A DNA stretch of 64,000 bases, from assembly GCA_016617855.1 (NCBI GenBank), contig JAECUM010091535.1, positions 16,603 to 80,602 on the forward strand. Direction: 5' to 3'. Position 1 is the stretch's first letter, and each line of letters opens with the position of its first letter. Positions 24,876 through 38,124 of this stretch are shown here, piece by piece. The stretch comes from Megalonaias nervosa (lineage: Eukaryota; Mollusca; Bivalvia; Unionida; Unionidae). The notes under the pieces were generated by a model. That model searched no databases. It had not been told where the DNA came from and saw nothing but the letters and a program-made list of their open reading frames with translations. The translations under genes and the position numbers were made by a program.

Positions 24876-26553
24876 TATTTGGCACTTTTACTGTATTTGC
24901 TGTGTTGAGGCCTAATGTGATGACTGGGCCATCCTCTTGACTAGAAACAGCATCGTACTGCCTCATCACAGAAATCTCTTGTAACATCTTACGTTGCATA
25001 ATCTTATAAATTGCTTCATGTCATTTTTGCAATCAAGTTAATTTACACTTATTTAGATATCGTCTGTCCATGTCAGCTAGATGTATTATTTACATGGATG
25101 TATGAATATCAGTTATGAACAGTTCAGTGATATTTCCAGCAGAACCTACGGCATAACTGTATCACCAGTTCGTATAGCTTGATGGATTTGCACTAGGTGC
25201 ACTGATTGTGTAACGTTTGACAAACCACAAGGTGTTTGTGATGATGGACTGAAACAGGTTGTGTTATAGTGTGTACACACAGCCACTAACTGCTTCAATC
25301 CATCATACCTGTGACCAAGTGGGCCCCACAGTTAAGGAAGCATGGTGATGGTTTCCAGTTTAACAGTATAGATATTCTTCAGATCAAACTTTGCGCACAA
25401 TTTAATCTGAATGTATTCAACGTTTCAAAAGTTCTTTAGAGGCAATGATAGTTTGAATTAGGTAAAGAGCCATAACTCCATCAAACATGAAGTGATTTCA
25501 GTTATAATCCCAGTTAACCTTGGCATTTTTGCCTCAACGTTTGTAGACAATTTTTTAATACCATATTTCCAAAGTAAATGAGTGGAAATAAAAATTCTAA
25601 GTTCATAAAAGGAGATAAACTTTAAGAAAGTATATAAAATCAGATTTTGGTAAAAAACTAATTTGGTGTAAGATATTCCAGATGTACATTATAATGTAAC
25701 TTCAGCTTAAATACACTTAGTCCTTCAGATGCTTGGTGGCATCAATGTGGTGTGCAAGTATGTACTTATGAAAACACAGAGGTAACACTATGTCCCTTGG
25801 GATGAATAGTAAGGGGATATAAAGACTACACAAGCAACTATAACTACACCAAAAGTGGGAGCACAGTACAAAAGTGAAAAGCTAATCATATCTTCCTCAG
25901 AAGGTCATCATACTGTTTGTTAAATTCCCAAGCTGGTGCAGCCCATCAGCTGCAGTGCAGTAGTAACGGGTCTTAAAACCTAAGCAGGAACATTGGGAAG
26001 CAATGCTTATTACCTGGGTAACAGCAACCTTAACCTTTACGTATCCAATAGGGTTCTGTTTTACCTTTCATGCAATATATCTGGAAACAGTGGTGAAGCT
26101 GTGGTATAAAAAATTATACTGACCATAATAGTTCACCCTTTTTTTATATAAAATTAACAGATTTGTTCTGTAATTAGGTACTTTGGTGGGTAATCAACTG
26201 AAATGCAATGCAGTTGATTAGTTGTAGAAAACATGATGAAAAGTTCTTGATTTCATATATCTTGTTCACAATGACCCCATAAATCCTCTGCATACCAATC
26301 AATCATCTACACAAGTATTGTTTCTGCCACGGATATATCTACTTTCATCCTAGACACTGCCTACTTCCCTATATCCATTCTCATCCAAACTGCCTGCATA
26401 ACCAATCAATTATCCACTATTTGAAGCCTATGCATTCCCAACATTATTCATGTCAGAAAAGTAATGAAACGACCTATTCTTCATCATCAGTTGTTTTCTG
26501 CAGTTATTAATATTACCACATCCTTGGGGCTAATACCTGATGAGTTTAAATAA
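22389..26553 (-). other. Probable long intron of the HECT-like gene
   Basis: Lies between the central coding block and the HTC exon. No other exon was recognised. A CA microsatellite sits at 24,834-24,874. Scattered ORFs of about 60 residues have no recognisable composition. Confidence 0.5.
24834..24874. repeat. (CA)n microsatellite
   Basis: About 20 CA units. Confidence 0.9.
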
Positions 26554-28196
26554 TTACTGATATATTATGCATTTCTTATACTTTGCATGCTTATCTGTGA
26601 CAAATCTTAAGAAGATCCTCAGCATGTCTTCAGAAAGACCTTTAATATACTTCTTCAGGAACTGAACAGTTTCCCTCTGTGCATTGGACAAGTCATCTGG
26701 AATATCCAGTATATGAAGCACTTTTTTTGTTGTGGGAGCCAGACATAAAAATAATTCACTAAGGTCTCCTGGTATCAATGGTTGAAGATCCAAACAGAAA
26801 ATATCATGCCAACATTCAGTAACAAGGGCAGGTGCCTGGACAAGCTCCTTGTGGGCTACCTGTTTCAGTATTGTACTAATGTTATCTTTGGTTGGCCTGT
26901 GACGCACATCATAAGAGTCACAAGCTTCAAGTATATCATCGAAGTTTACAGATTCAAAATCAGTTGATGCTTGCATAAATACATCCCTTTCCATGTCAGG
27001 AACATATTTCATAAATGTACTGACAAGACAGTCACTGTCAGTATAACTGTTGCCTGGACCATCCATTGCACTTGACAGAAAAGGTAAAGCAAGCTGAATG
27101 GGGAAATATCTCTCTTGTTTGTACCCAAGAACAATTATTCTGGCACAAGCTTTCCAATGTTTGTCAGTCATGATGTGAGATATGGCTGGAACTTTAATAT
27201 GATTGCCAACTGTGCTTGTTTCATGGAATCTATGCCAACATTCTGATAGTGCATCGCGTAAAATAACACCACTGTCCTCCCCAGCCTCTTTTTGACCATT
27301 GGGTAATATCATTTCTACTTCAACGTTTGTGCCCCTTAAATGCAAACTACTATTTGTCAAGAAGAATGCAATCATATAGAGAGTGACCATAAGTTGCCAT
27401 ATCATGGACAAAGAGAAGTTTTTTCTGGGCAGAGTCGTAAGGCATAATCAAATGAAGAATCATTGGAGACTAGATCCATGCTAGTTTCCCTGCCAAGTTC
27501 TGGTAATTGTCCCAAGTGTAAGTCTCTTTGAACTTCTGATGCTTCTTTACTGATGGTAAGGTCTGAGGATTCATTATCCTTAGTCTCATCATTTCCAACT
27601 GAGGTGCTTCTCCTAGTTGTTGCCATATATACACGCAACAATTTCATTTTTGTTTCATTACATGCTTCCTCTAAAGTTTTTTTCGTGAGGAATAGAACAT
27701 TTGCTAAAGTCATTTATATCAAATGTAAACTCTTCGAGCTTGCCTCGCATTGACTCTCCATTAGGAAAGAATAACATCTTTGCTGTTTCCAGTAATTTTT
27801 CATTGTAATGTGCAAGTCAAGTTTAAGTTGTCTTGTACCACCACCACCAGTTGTTTTGACCTGCTTATAAGACTCTGTTACTGGATCAAAATCCAACCAT
27901 CCTACTTTCAACCTTCTCTGTACCTTCTTTGCATTTCTATTTACAATTAAAGAAAGATAGCGTCCATGACACTGATTACTGTCTTCACTAGCAACATTAC
28001 ATTTCTTTGAACTGAGTCGATCTTTCAACCGCATCAAAAGATTACGCTTTCTATCCTCACTTGAGCTTCCTTTCTTCATGGATTCGGAAGATACAATGTG
28101 TCTAGCGAAGGCATGTACTACTATTCCGTCACCATACTTAGGAACATATTCCTTTAAATCCTCATCTGTCATCAGAGCAATGACAGCCTCGTCAAC
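26554..28196 (-). pseudogene. HECT-type E3 ligase-like gene, central exon with frameshifts
   Basis: Exon begins after an acceptor (CCAACATTATAG, ending at 28,197) with VDEAVIALMTDEDLKEYVPKYGD. A basic segment and a GGGTRQLKLD motif follow, then a ubiquitin-like stretch, an acidic linker, and from about 27,340 the HECT-like part: VEMILPNGQKE, ILRDALSECW, HKELVQAPA and IFLRFVT near 26,600. At least two single-base shifts break it: about 27,805, and an A7 run at 27,677-27,683 (read on the minus strand). A third disturbance lies around 27,340-27,420. After IFLRFVT the sequence reads ACAG then ATAAGC, like a GT donor with G changed to A. Either a recently dead paralogue or an intact gene with uncorrected indels. 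Confidence 0.68.
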
Positions 28197-28959
28197 CTAT
28201 AATGTTGGAATAATGACAAGGATCAAGATAAACAGAAGAATGGGTGTTTTTTTTTTTTTAAATAAAAATATCAATTTTCCCCTAACCATCACAACAATTG
28301 ATATTATTATGTGATGCTGGTACTTCACAGAGTGAACGAAAAATATAGCAAGGCGTAACAATAATATTGTTTTCAGAAGTTGATATGGAAACAGATTTTT
28401 CAGGTCTATATTTAATCTTCCTCTCATGATATACAATAGTTCAGTCAATGTAAGGAGCATATAGAAAGCTACAGCTTTTCAAAACTGAAGCTAAGTTTGA
28501 CATTTGTCAAAACAATGGACCGGGAGGCAGAAATCATGGACCTCACTCCACAAAAGAAACCCATATGTTGAAAAAAAAAAAAACAAGATATTAACAATTA
28601 TGCAACACTGCATACCAAAAATGTTAAAGTCCAAACAAGAGTCATTCAATGCGACTGATGCTCTACTGGCAGAACTGAATTTCTGCCGAGTGTCAAAACC
28701 TTTATTCCCCAATAGATGCTTCACGATAAGGTTACTAACAGACGATATTCTGCCCATTTTATCTGGACGATGGGCAGCCTGGCAGTTTCTCCTGTATGCG
28801 ATCACCAAACTTTACCATTTTTTTACAAGGCACACTGAAGCAAAGTCAACTTATAAATCAGAAATATAGATACAAACATAAAGCTTGATTTGCGTTCTGC
28901 TTATGTATGTAATTTTCATTAAAAGTATCTTGAGATTCAATGAATTTATTTAAACTTCC

Positions 28960-29760
28960 AAACACCATAGAAAATCTGCAGTAAATCTGCCAGCTGACCA
29001 CAAATACGGTGGCTGATGATGTCATTTGGGAACTATAAATAACAAGATTTTCTAATTAGCTGCTGTGATGGATATATTCAATGTCAGAATAAGATTGGCA
29101 CCAATTTCATTTAGGACAATCAATACTTTATTTAGGAAAAACACTACATCATAAGAAGTCTTCTGGAGGAAACCCTATGTTGATATGATTTTCCATGTTG
29201 GAGGTGTAGCTATAAAACAAGATTTTCAAGATGGCTGCTATGGTGGCCTCACTGGACATCACATTCAAACCATTTTCATTTAAGACCATCTAGACATCAT
29301 GAGAAAACTTCCAGTAAAATCCCCTTGTTGGTATGACCATCCATTCAGGAGAAGTAATGACAACAAGATTTTCAAGATGGCTACTGACATTAAATTGACA
29401 CATGTTCAGTTCTTGCCAATTAGACATGATAAGAAGTGTGATAAGAAAACCTCGTGTCATTATGACTTTCCATTCAGGAGATGTAGCAGAAAAATGTTTA
29501 AGATGGCTGCTCTGGTGGCCATATTGGAAGTCAAATCAGCAACATTTTCGTTTAGGACCAAGTAGATATCATAAGAAGTCTTGGTGAAAATCCCATGTTG
29601 AAATGACCATCTATTCAGCAGGATCAGTGACAGTATGGTGGCCATATTCTTTTGGATGTCCAGGTGGAATCATTTTAATCAGGACCACCTTGACCATGGA
29701 TTTAATGTCTGTAGAAAGTTTAATGGCAATCCTCCAAGCAGTTTAGCAAGAGTAGCAATA
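28960..29760. repeat. Degenerate tandem repeat, unit about 130-140 bp
   Basis: Five or so diverged units. Each has a CAAGATTTTCAAGATGGCTGCT block, then CATTTTCATTTAGGACCA, AGACATCATAAGAAGTCTTC and a CCATTCAGGAG block. ORFs through it (for example 29,299-29,565) are by-products of the repeat. Confidence 0.65.
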
Positions 29761-30185
29761 ATAAATGTACTTATGGAGAGATGGTCATTTAGATGATAGA
29801 CAATAGACCATCTCATAAGCTCTTCTGGTCTATGAACAGTATAGCTACAAAGGTTTTTAAAATATGTAAATTGCTACAATGGCCTGACAATCTAAATGTG
29901 TCATTTACATCATAATGTAAAAAGAAAATATGCCTACCAAATTTTATTCATGAACCTCAAGTGAATTTTATGTAAATGTGCAAACAATGTCTGGTCAAAA
30001 ATGTCTTTGTTTAAAATGATTCCAGAGAATGTTTAAAAAGTTTTAAAATAAGGTCACAGTCATTGGAACCTAATCAGGTCTTGTCATCCAGTCAAATTAT
30101 TTAAATGTCCAATATCGTCTGGCCAAGCTCATTAGCTTTCTGCTATCTTGCCTACAACAAAGTGTGATGGACAGACCTCTCCCTC

Positions 30186-30188
<3 letters not shown>

Positions 30189-30274
<86 letters not shown>
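30189..30274. repeat. (GT)n microsatellite
   Basis: About 43 GT units. Long Cys-Val and His-Thr ORFs on either strand are artefacts. Confidence 0.93.
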
Positions 30275-30275
<1 letters not shown>

Positions 30276-33200
30276 GTGTGCATGCATGCGTGTGTATGGG
30301 TGTGATAAACTAGCAATCCAGTGTTGCTGATCCCTGTAAGCAAATACAACTGTTAGATGATTCTATCTAACTGTGAGAAAGATATCTGACCTTTCGAATC
30401 CCATCTCTACAAGGAGTTACATTTACTCCAAAGAAACATAAAAAGTTAAGTAAATAAATAAATACAAACGTTACTCAGTGCCCCAGATAACTTTTGGGAC
30501 CTACTGGGTATTTCACTCATAAAATTAAAATGAATTGAGTGAAGTTCAATTTTTACTAAAATAACTGGGTACTTTTTAATTTTAAATGATAATCACAATA
30601 CCCAATCATTTTTGTTTATGTTCTCAAGCAAAATCAATTTCTCCACACTCATATGATCCTTAGAGACATTCGCTATATCTATGACCTCTGTACATTTCGT
30701 GTACATTCATCAGACCAAACATTTTTCACTTAGTATTTGGTACAATGCCCATTCTCAGCATCATTTACATCAATTACTTCCAAGCATGGTATGGTTGTCT
30801 CAAAAAAATCATGTTTCCTACTTTTTGGTTCCCTCATATTTTTGGATGATGTAATAGAGTCTGATTCAACACATTTATCAGCTACATCTGAGAAAAGACT
30901 TCTCACTACATGTACTGATGCTGAAAATGGACTGTAATTTAGCTGGAAAAAAACTCCCAAAGATTGTAGAAATTTTCAGTAGACTTTCAGGCTTCGAAGA
31001 TTTTCACCCTTGTTTTCCCGACATTTTTAGTGTTTGATATTATCTGAACAATTGATTTTATGCAAGACACAAACAAGCAAACACCCTGTCAGCTGAGACT
31101 ATAGTAAAGGGCTGGTTTAAGCTTGAATGGTTTACGTTGGACTAGTTTACTCTACTTGTTTACATCGTAAGTATTTGCTTTTAAAGTTTTATCCTATCAA
31201 TGATGTATGCAGCACCATGTAATAATATTAGACTTAATGTTTATATTGGCTCTTTATTTAAACAAATGTATGCATAGCGACATCAATCTTTTAAGTGAAA
31301 GAAAAATGCTTACATACGTGGCATATTCGACGAATAAACCCTGTATGAAATTTTTTAGTTGAGTGAAATACATTGATTCGCACCTTATCTGGGGCAATGA
31401 TGACTTTGGCAAGCAATGCAAGATTTGAATTTGTCAAACATAACTGGTAGCCAATGAAGATTACAAATGAAATGACCCATAAGGAATGAATAAAAATTAT
31501 ATTGGAAATAATGAACAGTACACATTCATGTTGCCTGAATAATCTAAAACTGACACCATTGGCCATGACATCAGCTACTTTTCTAAGTTACTGACATGCA
31601 TTCATATGTACAATGGGGTGGATGCAGAAATATCATTTAGTATCATTGGGGGTGGGCTTAAACATGTGGGTGAGAGGTTCTGTGGGCCCCCTGGAAAGTC
31701 CTGCATTTGAAACATTTCCAGGAAATATTTTTCACCATCTAACTCTAAAGAAAACTTACTTAAGGAAACATTCTGGGTTTTCTGGCCGTCATTTTTATGA
31801 GGTATGGGGCCCCCTCCCTAGTACAAACAGAGAGGGGATCAAAACTAACTTTTTGACTGAGATTGATTTGTATTTGAAATGGCACTTGTACATAATCACA
31901 CTACTGACCGTTAAGAAAAGAGAGTAAATTGCCTTGACTTACAAAAATTAACTGAAGCTTGTCTAGACAGGTTTTAACCTCACAACCCACTGACTCTGAG
32001 ACTATGTAGCCACAGTGGCTCCCCCTAATGGTGTACATATAGTCAACCACAGTGGCTCCCTCTAATGGTATCTATATTCAGAGTCTAACATTTAGATATA
32101 AGTAAGAAAATATAATACAAACCATCAGGTCATAGGTAAAATACATATGTTATATCATTTCCTGAAGATTCTTATTTCATAATTATGTGTTCAATAAAAA
32201 TGTTTACATAACTTTCTCATGGGGAGTATAAGATGATGATATATTAATTAGGGCCGCCTGCCAGTCCAAATTTATGTTGGTAACTTAAGAATCTTTATTT
32301 TCAAAGATCTGAATGAAAAGTTTTAAAGACCTCCTTGCCAGAATTTTTCTTTCATTCGATTCATATCCATAACATATGTCACTTGATCAGAACTGTAATT
32401 TTACCTTTTTCAATACCAAAAGTCATTTTTAATCATAGACAAGACACTGTTTATATACCAAATCCCACTGTCTTTTATGTGCGCCTACTAAGTATTCTGA
32501 CTATTCAAGATATGTGCATCACTTACGATCTGACAAAACAGCAGACAGATTCTTCATTTTCCTCGCTATGGATATGTATTCCTTCATTAATTAGAATATC
32601 TCTTTTAATCAGCTGTTTTGATAGTTCACAATACATACTGATGACTGTTACACACATTGTTGTTATGAATCACTTAAACTGAACACCTGGCCAGAGGCCT
32701 GCCTGCCATGCTATGCTTGGAGTCAAATATCAAGAGTGAAATGCTAAATTACATCTAATGAATGGAATCATAGTTTCTATGATACCATTTGTTTGAAAAG
32801 GAAATAGTTTTTAATAGTGTTCACAATTGCAATTTGTTGACATGTTTGCTAGGTAAATAAGCTGCAAATGATTTGTATCCTTAACAGAGAAAAAAATGTA
32901 ATTTGATGTGGCATAAATAAACATATACATTTAATGACTGTGATGTAATGTTAAGGATTCGCTCTGAAAAAGCCTCAAGTATTACCATGACTGTTACTAA
33001 AAAAATAAACACATTTGTGCAGAACAAGAACAACATTATGTAACTAATTTTGGTTTAAACTATTAATAAATCTGTATAATATTAAAGATTGATTCTGCTA
33101 TGAAGGGATATATGAAAGAAATTGCAAGAACAATTACATGAGTGATGCAGGATAGGAAGTTAGGAAGACCAAAAGCCAATGTGTTAAATGATCCCAGCAG

Positions 33201-33534
33201 TACTTGTTTTGTGATTTAAAAAACAAAATCCCAATTCTAGGGAGAGAGGCACACATTTTATTGTTGGAAGTAACCATGGGAGCTCTTGAAAAGACAAGAA
33301 ATAGACAACAAAAGCAAGGCTTGACAAGTGTATCAAGATTTCTTGAAGTAAATGAGTGACAAACTTTACTAGTATATAAATAACATTGGAGTATACCAAT
33401 ATACTTATTATACAGTTAATGTCTCTTGAGCACTTTGTAGAGTCTAAACAAGTCAAATCTTCCAAATGTTTGACGCATGTTTTAACTACTGTCAATGAAT
33501 GAAACCAATAAACTGAATAACAACACAACCCTAC

Positions 33535-33624
33535 CTTCTCTTCCTCCATTTTAGTTGTATCCACACCTCTTCCCTTCAGAAAATCATATACTAGTAGTTC
33601 TCTTCCCTGGATCATGCCTGCCAT
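33535..33624 (-). CDS. HECT-type E3 ligase-like gene, first coding exon
   Basis: Thirty codons from ATG at 33,624: MAGMIQGRELLVYDFLKG then RGVDTTKMEEEK, ending exactly at a GTAGGG donor in phase 0. Joined to the next exon it gives KMEEEK followed by VDEAVIALMTDEDL. That is the expected continuous SAM-like N-terminal domain of this family (RG, KM-x-x-x-KI/V, then LMTDxDL). The ATG context (CCAAAATGG) is favourable. A TTCAATACAG just upstream could be an acceptor for a 5' UTR exon. Confidence 0.62.
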
Positions 33625-34067
33625 TTTGGACTGTATTGAAGAGAAATTTAACTGCTTATTTCCATTTCATAATTCAACAAGTCTGTTCAATTCAATGCTG
33701 ACAGTTTAAAATTGGTGTAATTATCCTTTTTATTTTAGGTACATGCACTTTGCATTTATGGAGCAATAAAATTAGTAAATAAAATGCATTTTTTGCACTC
33801 CCTTACAAGCCCCCTCCCTATAAGGAAAGGAAATGAAACAAATTTATTCATGCCATCTCTGTTTTGCTCTGTGAATCATGAATATGATGTTGGTAGGGTA
33901 CACATGTAGTGCAGATTCAAATATACCTTATGCATATGCAACTGCGCAGTACATAGACCCAGATCTGTTATCAGGAAGATAAGGTTCAACAGCATTTTTT
34001 GAAATTACTGGTTGAACAAACAGTATGGACCCTGCCAGTTAACTAACAACAGTTATATAACTGTTTT

Positions 34068-34212
34068 ATTTGGGTGTGGGTAAATACATAGGTAATTATG
34101 GCAAAGTCATATCAGATGTAACTGTTTGCATTTGGGTTGGGTAAATGTTTAGGTAATTATGGCAAAGTAAGATCATACATAACTGTTTGTATTTGGGTGT
34201 GGGTAAATTGTC
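34068..34212. repeat. Short tandem duplication, unit about 62 bp
   Basis: Two and a half copies of a block containing TTTGGGTGTGGGTAAAT, GGTAATTATGGCAAAGT and AACTGTTTG. Confidence 0.75.
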
Positions 34213-34930
34213 AAGTGGTATATATGACTTATGTTATCATTTCCTCAAGAATTGGTCACCCAGAACAAATATTTCATCAAACATTCCCTTTTTTATATCA
34301 TTGGTTTACAATATATATTGATTCTCACATAATTCTTCCAAGAAGGACACAATTTCATTCTGCAAATTAAGAGACTACATCATTTACATTTGTGTGGTTC
34401 TCTTCATTGCACATTATCTATTATGTATTACAAAATTTTAATTTGTCGTTAGTTTCAAATTTTACATTTTGTAGGAATATCAATATCTGCAGATCTACAT
34501 AGATCAACACTTTGCCTTCTGGACGTATCATCAAGTTCAGACACAATTCCGTGGGCATATTTACAAAAGACTTCACATTTGTATTTTTTATTTCTGTTTA
34601 TACTCCAACACTGTATTATCGTGGGCTCTATATTATCACAGCAAACAGGATTTTCCAATCAATATTGGGCACATGCCGTCTAGCGGTTGTTTACAGATGT
34701 AAACCTGTAGCCAGAAAAGATGCAAGTAGCTTATTTAAAAGTTCACAATGAAAAAGAATGATCACTTTTTTTGCAAAGTGCGTACAATTCCATTGTTCAT
34801 CATATACAAAACTCCAGCTTAACTTGCTCTATCTGCATTGTCTTTGATTACGAAATACATTCAGCATATCGTCTGATGTTAGATGATTATAGGTCATTTA
34901 CTGATGGTGACATACATGTCCTTACAGACT

Positions 34931-35190
34931 GCTCAGGTGGCCTAGTGTTTAGAGCGTCTGTCTTGGACGCGGGAGGTTGTGGGTTTGAACCCTGACCGAG
35001 TCATACCAAAGACTTATAAAAGTGCTACTAATAGCTGCCTCGCTAGGCGCTCAGCGTTAAGAGGTTAGTGTTAGGACTGATTGGCCTGGTGGAAGGATAA
35101 TGTGACTGGATGGGACATCATGCTACATGTCTGCAGCATGATGCCCCAGAGCTAGACATTACTATAAACTGACACACCGTAGACATCTTA
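34931..35190 (+). mobile_element. tRNA-derived SINE, copy 2
   Basis: Same family as 9,649-9,942. It has a tRNA-like head with A-box-like GTGGCCTAGTGTTTAGAGCG and B box GGTTTGAACCC (34,982-34,992), then CATACCAAAGACTTATA, GCTGCCTCGC, GGCGCTCAGC and CTATAAACTG. No CA tail; downstream is a short duplicated GTGTGTTATTATNAGCATGC. Intact box B suggests it could still be read by RNA polymerase III. Confidence 0.8.
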
Positions 35191-35902
35191 CCTGTGTGTT
35201 ATTATAAGCATGCAGGATTATAACTGTGTGTTATTATGAGCATGCAGGATTGGTATCCCACTCGAAATTTCCCTGGTCAAAGCCAATTAAGTTTTTCCTT
35301 ACAGAAATGTATATACAGGAAACACAATGGTCAAGTGTACTGAATTTAAATGTGCATAAGTTAATTCATGACCTCATTTTATGGAACAACTCAATGCACG
35401 ACATGAAATAATACAGTTTCAGAAAGTTCTAAATTTACATTTAAAATCAGGATATATATAGGTCACGTGGTATTATCGTTAAAAATATGGGTATTTAATA
35501 GCAATGTGGTATTATCATTTTGATTCTCTATTCATTTCCTCTGGTTTATAGCTCAGAAAATGTGTATTTACAAGACTGTATTCTGATTACACATTTATGA
35601 ACAGTATAGTTGGCAAACATTAAAATGGAATGGTGGTGGGTGGAGATAAAATAGATTATTTACCTCATGAATTTATCTGAAATTACTAACCTTATAAAAA
35701 TCATTGGGATGGTTTGGTATTCCGCCATTCATTCAATCTGTATGTTACACTGTTAAGTTCTGTACTATATTATGCATATTTTATAATGGCATGCAACATG
35801 AGTAGTCCAACACGATGATGACATATGTGTTCTGTATAAGTAGCCTTATATAAAGATGACTGTAATGTGCAAGGTTTTAAGAGAAAGGCGTGAAAAAAAC
35901 AG

Positions 35903-35906
<4 letters not shown>

Positions 35907-35972
<66 letters not shown>
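35907..35972. repeat. (AG)n microsatellite
   Basis: About 33 AG units. Confidence 0.93.
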
Positions 35973-35975
<3 letters not shown>

Positions 35976-36604
35976 GTGAAAGTAAGGCAGTAGATAGAGA
36001 GAAAGAAAAGAAATAATAGTTGGCCAAGTACATATAGTAGATGGATAGGTAGATGGATTGGTCATAAATTAGTAAGATATAGAACATTGCATGATTGCAA
36101 TAGGCTGAACCGTTGATGCAATCAATGTAGTTAGAGGCAGTTGTTGAAATCAATTAGGCAGTTGAAAGTATGCCTTCTTAAGTGCGGCTGAGTAGTACAG
36201 TGACGGCGAAAGAAACATGCTTCGATAATCATGGTCACAGTACACAAGGATCCATGGGACCAAAACCAGTGGTCACTGATGAGGTGGTCAACATCTGCAG
36301 GCAAACTTGATGGAAAATTGACAGGGGAAAGGATGACTTGTATAAGCAGGTGGCCACTAAACCAGGTTTTGACTACTTATTACCAAACTCCACTTGCAAT
36401 TTAAAGGGAGCCATACAGCATGAGTCCACTTTATAAACACTTGTTAAGAAATACAGTAACATTATTTTTTTTATTATTACAAGCTTTTATTTCAATTCTT
36501 CCAAACGTTGGCTGATTATCCGCTTATCCAAAATATATTTGATTTCTTTGATCCACACCTTCAGCTTATGACAATAGTTCTTGCGGTTATTAAACAAATA
36601 TCTG

Positions 36605-37000
36605 TTAAACATATATTTCGCCAAAAATTGGTTCTTCCTAAAGGTTATACATGTACATTATGGTAAGAGACATTCAGATGGATAGGCAAATTTGGCTAAT
36701 TATACAGCTTTTAAGCTCTTCAGTTCTAACAGCCACACATGCAGATTGCACTAAAAGCTGTTGCTGTCATTATCCAAATTTTGGCTAAGGATACATTTAT
36801 CCAAAAGTTGGTTTCTGCCTAAAAGTCATACAGTACATTATGGAAAGGGACAATGTTGCAGTTAGCCAAGTTCGTCTAATCATAGTTACCTAGATTTTGG
36901 TCTTTTGCAGCCATATATGTTGGTCATACAAAAAGACACTAGCCACACTTTGGCAAAGCATACATTTATCCAAGATTTGGTTTCTACCTAAGAGTGTGAA
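36605..37000. repeat. Degenerate tandem repeat, unit about 170-185 bp
   Basis: Three diverged copies of a block with TTATCCAAAAGTTGGTTTCTNCCTAA and TACATTATGG, at about 36,615, 36,795 and 36,962. No coding potential. Confidence 0.6.
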
Positions 37001-37713
37001 GAACAACTTTGTAGGAAATAGCAAAATGTTGCTCTCAGGACATTAGTTGTGACACCAGCCTCACTGAGAATGGCAGCAGGAATTCTTAGCCAAATTTCGA
37101 CTTTTTTGAAACCTGCCTAGCTCTTCCAACAGACAGTAAAGCTATCGAATACTTATCGACCAGGTATTGGTCAAAAGCTCTTCAACGATTCTCATTATGT
37201 TCCTCTACTACTATGGGTTTCAAAGATTTAAACCCACAGATGAGGCCTGATTTGATTAAATGGAAAAACTCGAGTGAAATCAGAAGCTGTTTACTATAGG
37301 AATGAAATATCCGGGATATAATCTGAGCTTACATAAATGTACACACAGTCATAGATGTCGCCATGGTTTATCGATGTCAAGGTTCATACAAACATTTTCC
37401 AGTATCCGCAACAAGTTGATCCAGGCTGTTTGAGACAGAATTCATTTAAAGGTTTAATTCATGTAGACACAGCCATGAAGAGTTTTGCAAGCACAACGGG
37501 TTTTGTGTTGTATTTGTTTGTTTTGTCTATGTTTTGTATATGCCTTTGCAAAAGACTCATTAAGAGTCCAAAGCGCAGAGGCTAGTTGGATACTAGTTTT
37601 CCACTGTTCGTTGTCAGTTTATTGCATTTATCTCAATCAATCCCTGACACACGTGATCCATTGCTGGATCCAGTGCGCTTTAAACGGCTGTTATTCGCCT
37701 ATTGATTTGTATT

Positions 37714-37718
<5 letters not shown>

Positions 37719-37800
<82 letters not shown>
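37719..37800. repeat. Compound (AT)n(GT)n microsatellite
   Basis: About 29 AT units passing directly into 12 GT units. Confidence 0.92.
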
Positions 37801-38124
37801 ATCGTGAAGGATATCATCGATGGAGACGTTCGTGTCTGATTTCTTGTCCTAAACATTTCGTAGATATTTTGTATTATATCGCCCTGAAAAACCTGCTTAA
37901 CTGTGTAATTATTATCCTTATACGTGCTATACAGCTGAGTTATGTTTTGAACTTGCATCATCTGTGATGAAAGAAGCAATCTTGACATGGTAGGGATAGA
38001 TAGACAGCTATATGGATAGATGTTTCGGGCAGATTAATTCCTGCTCCTAAAATGATTAATACGGAAGATATTACGGTGCAAACTACAAAGGTCTATTGCG
38101 TCTAATACAAGATTATATAATAGC

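Larger units (their letters stand above)
28197..33534 (-). other. Putative first intron of the HECT-like gene
   Basis: Bounded by donor AAG|GTAGGG (exon ends at 33,535) and the acceptor ending at 28,197, both in phase 0. The interior holds a degenerate tandem repeat (about 29,000-29,760) and a GT microsatellite; the rest has no recognised feature. Confidence 0.55.

Noticed and set aside
28504..28869. Plus-strand ORF of 121 residues overlapping the HECT-like locus
   Set aside because: It lies in the putative first intron, contains a poly-A-derived Lys run and shows no domain; no splice or start evidence.
29299..29565. Basic 88-residue ORF
   Set aside because: Falls within a degenerate 130-140 bp tandem repeat; the repeated residues follow the DNA repeat.
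30148..30349. ORFs of about 60 residues on both strands through Cys-Val / Thr-His runs
   Set aside because: They are translations of the (GT)n microsatellite. The same applies to ORFs at 9,744-10,019, 11,395-11,453, 35,770-36,153 and 51,344-51,634.
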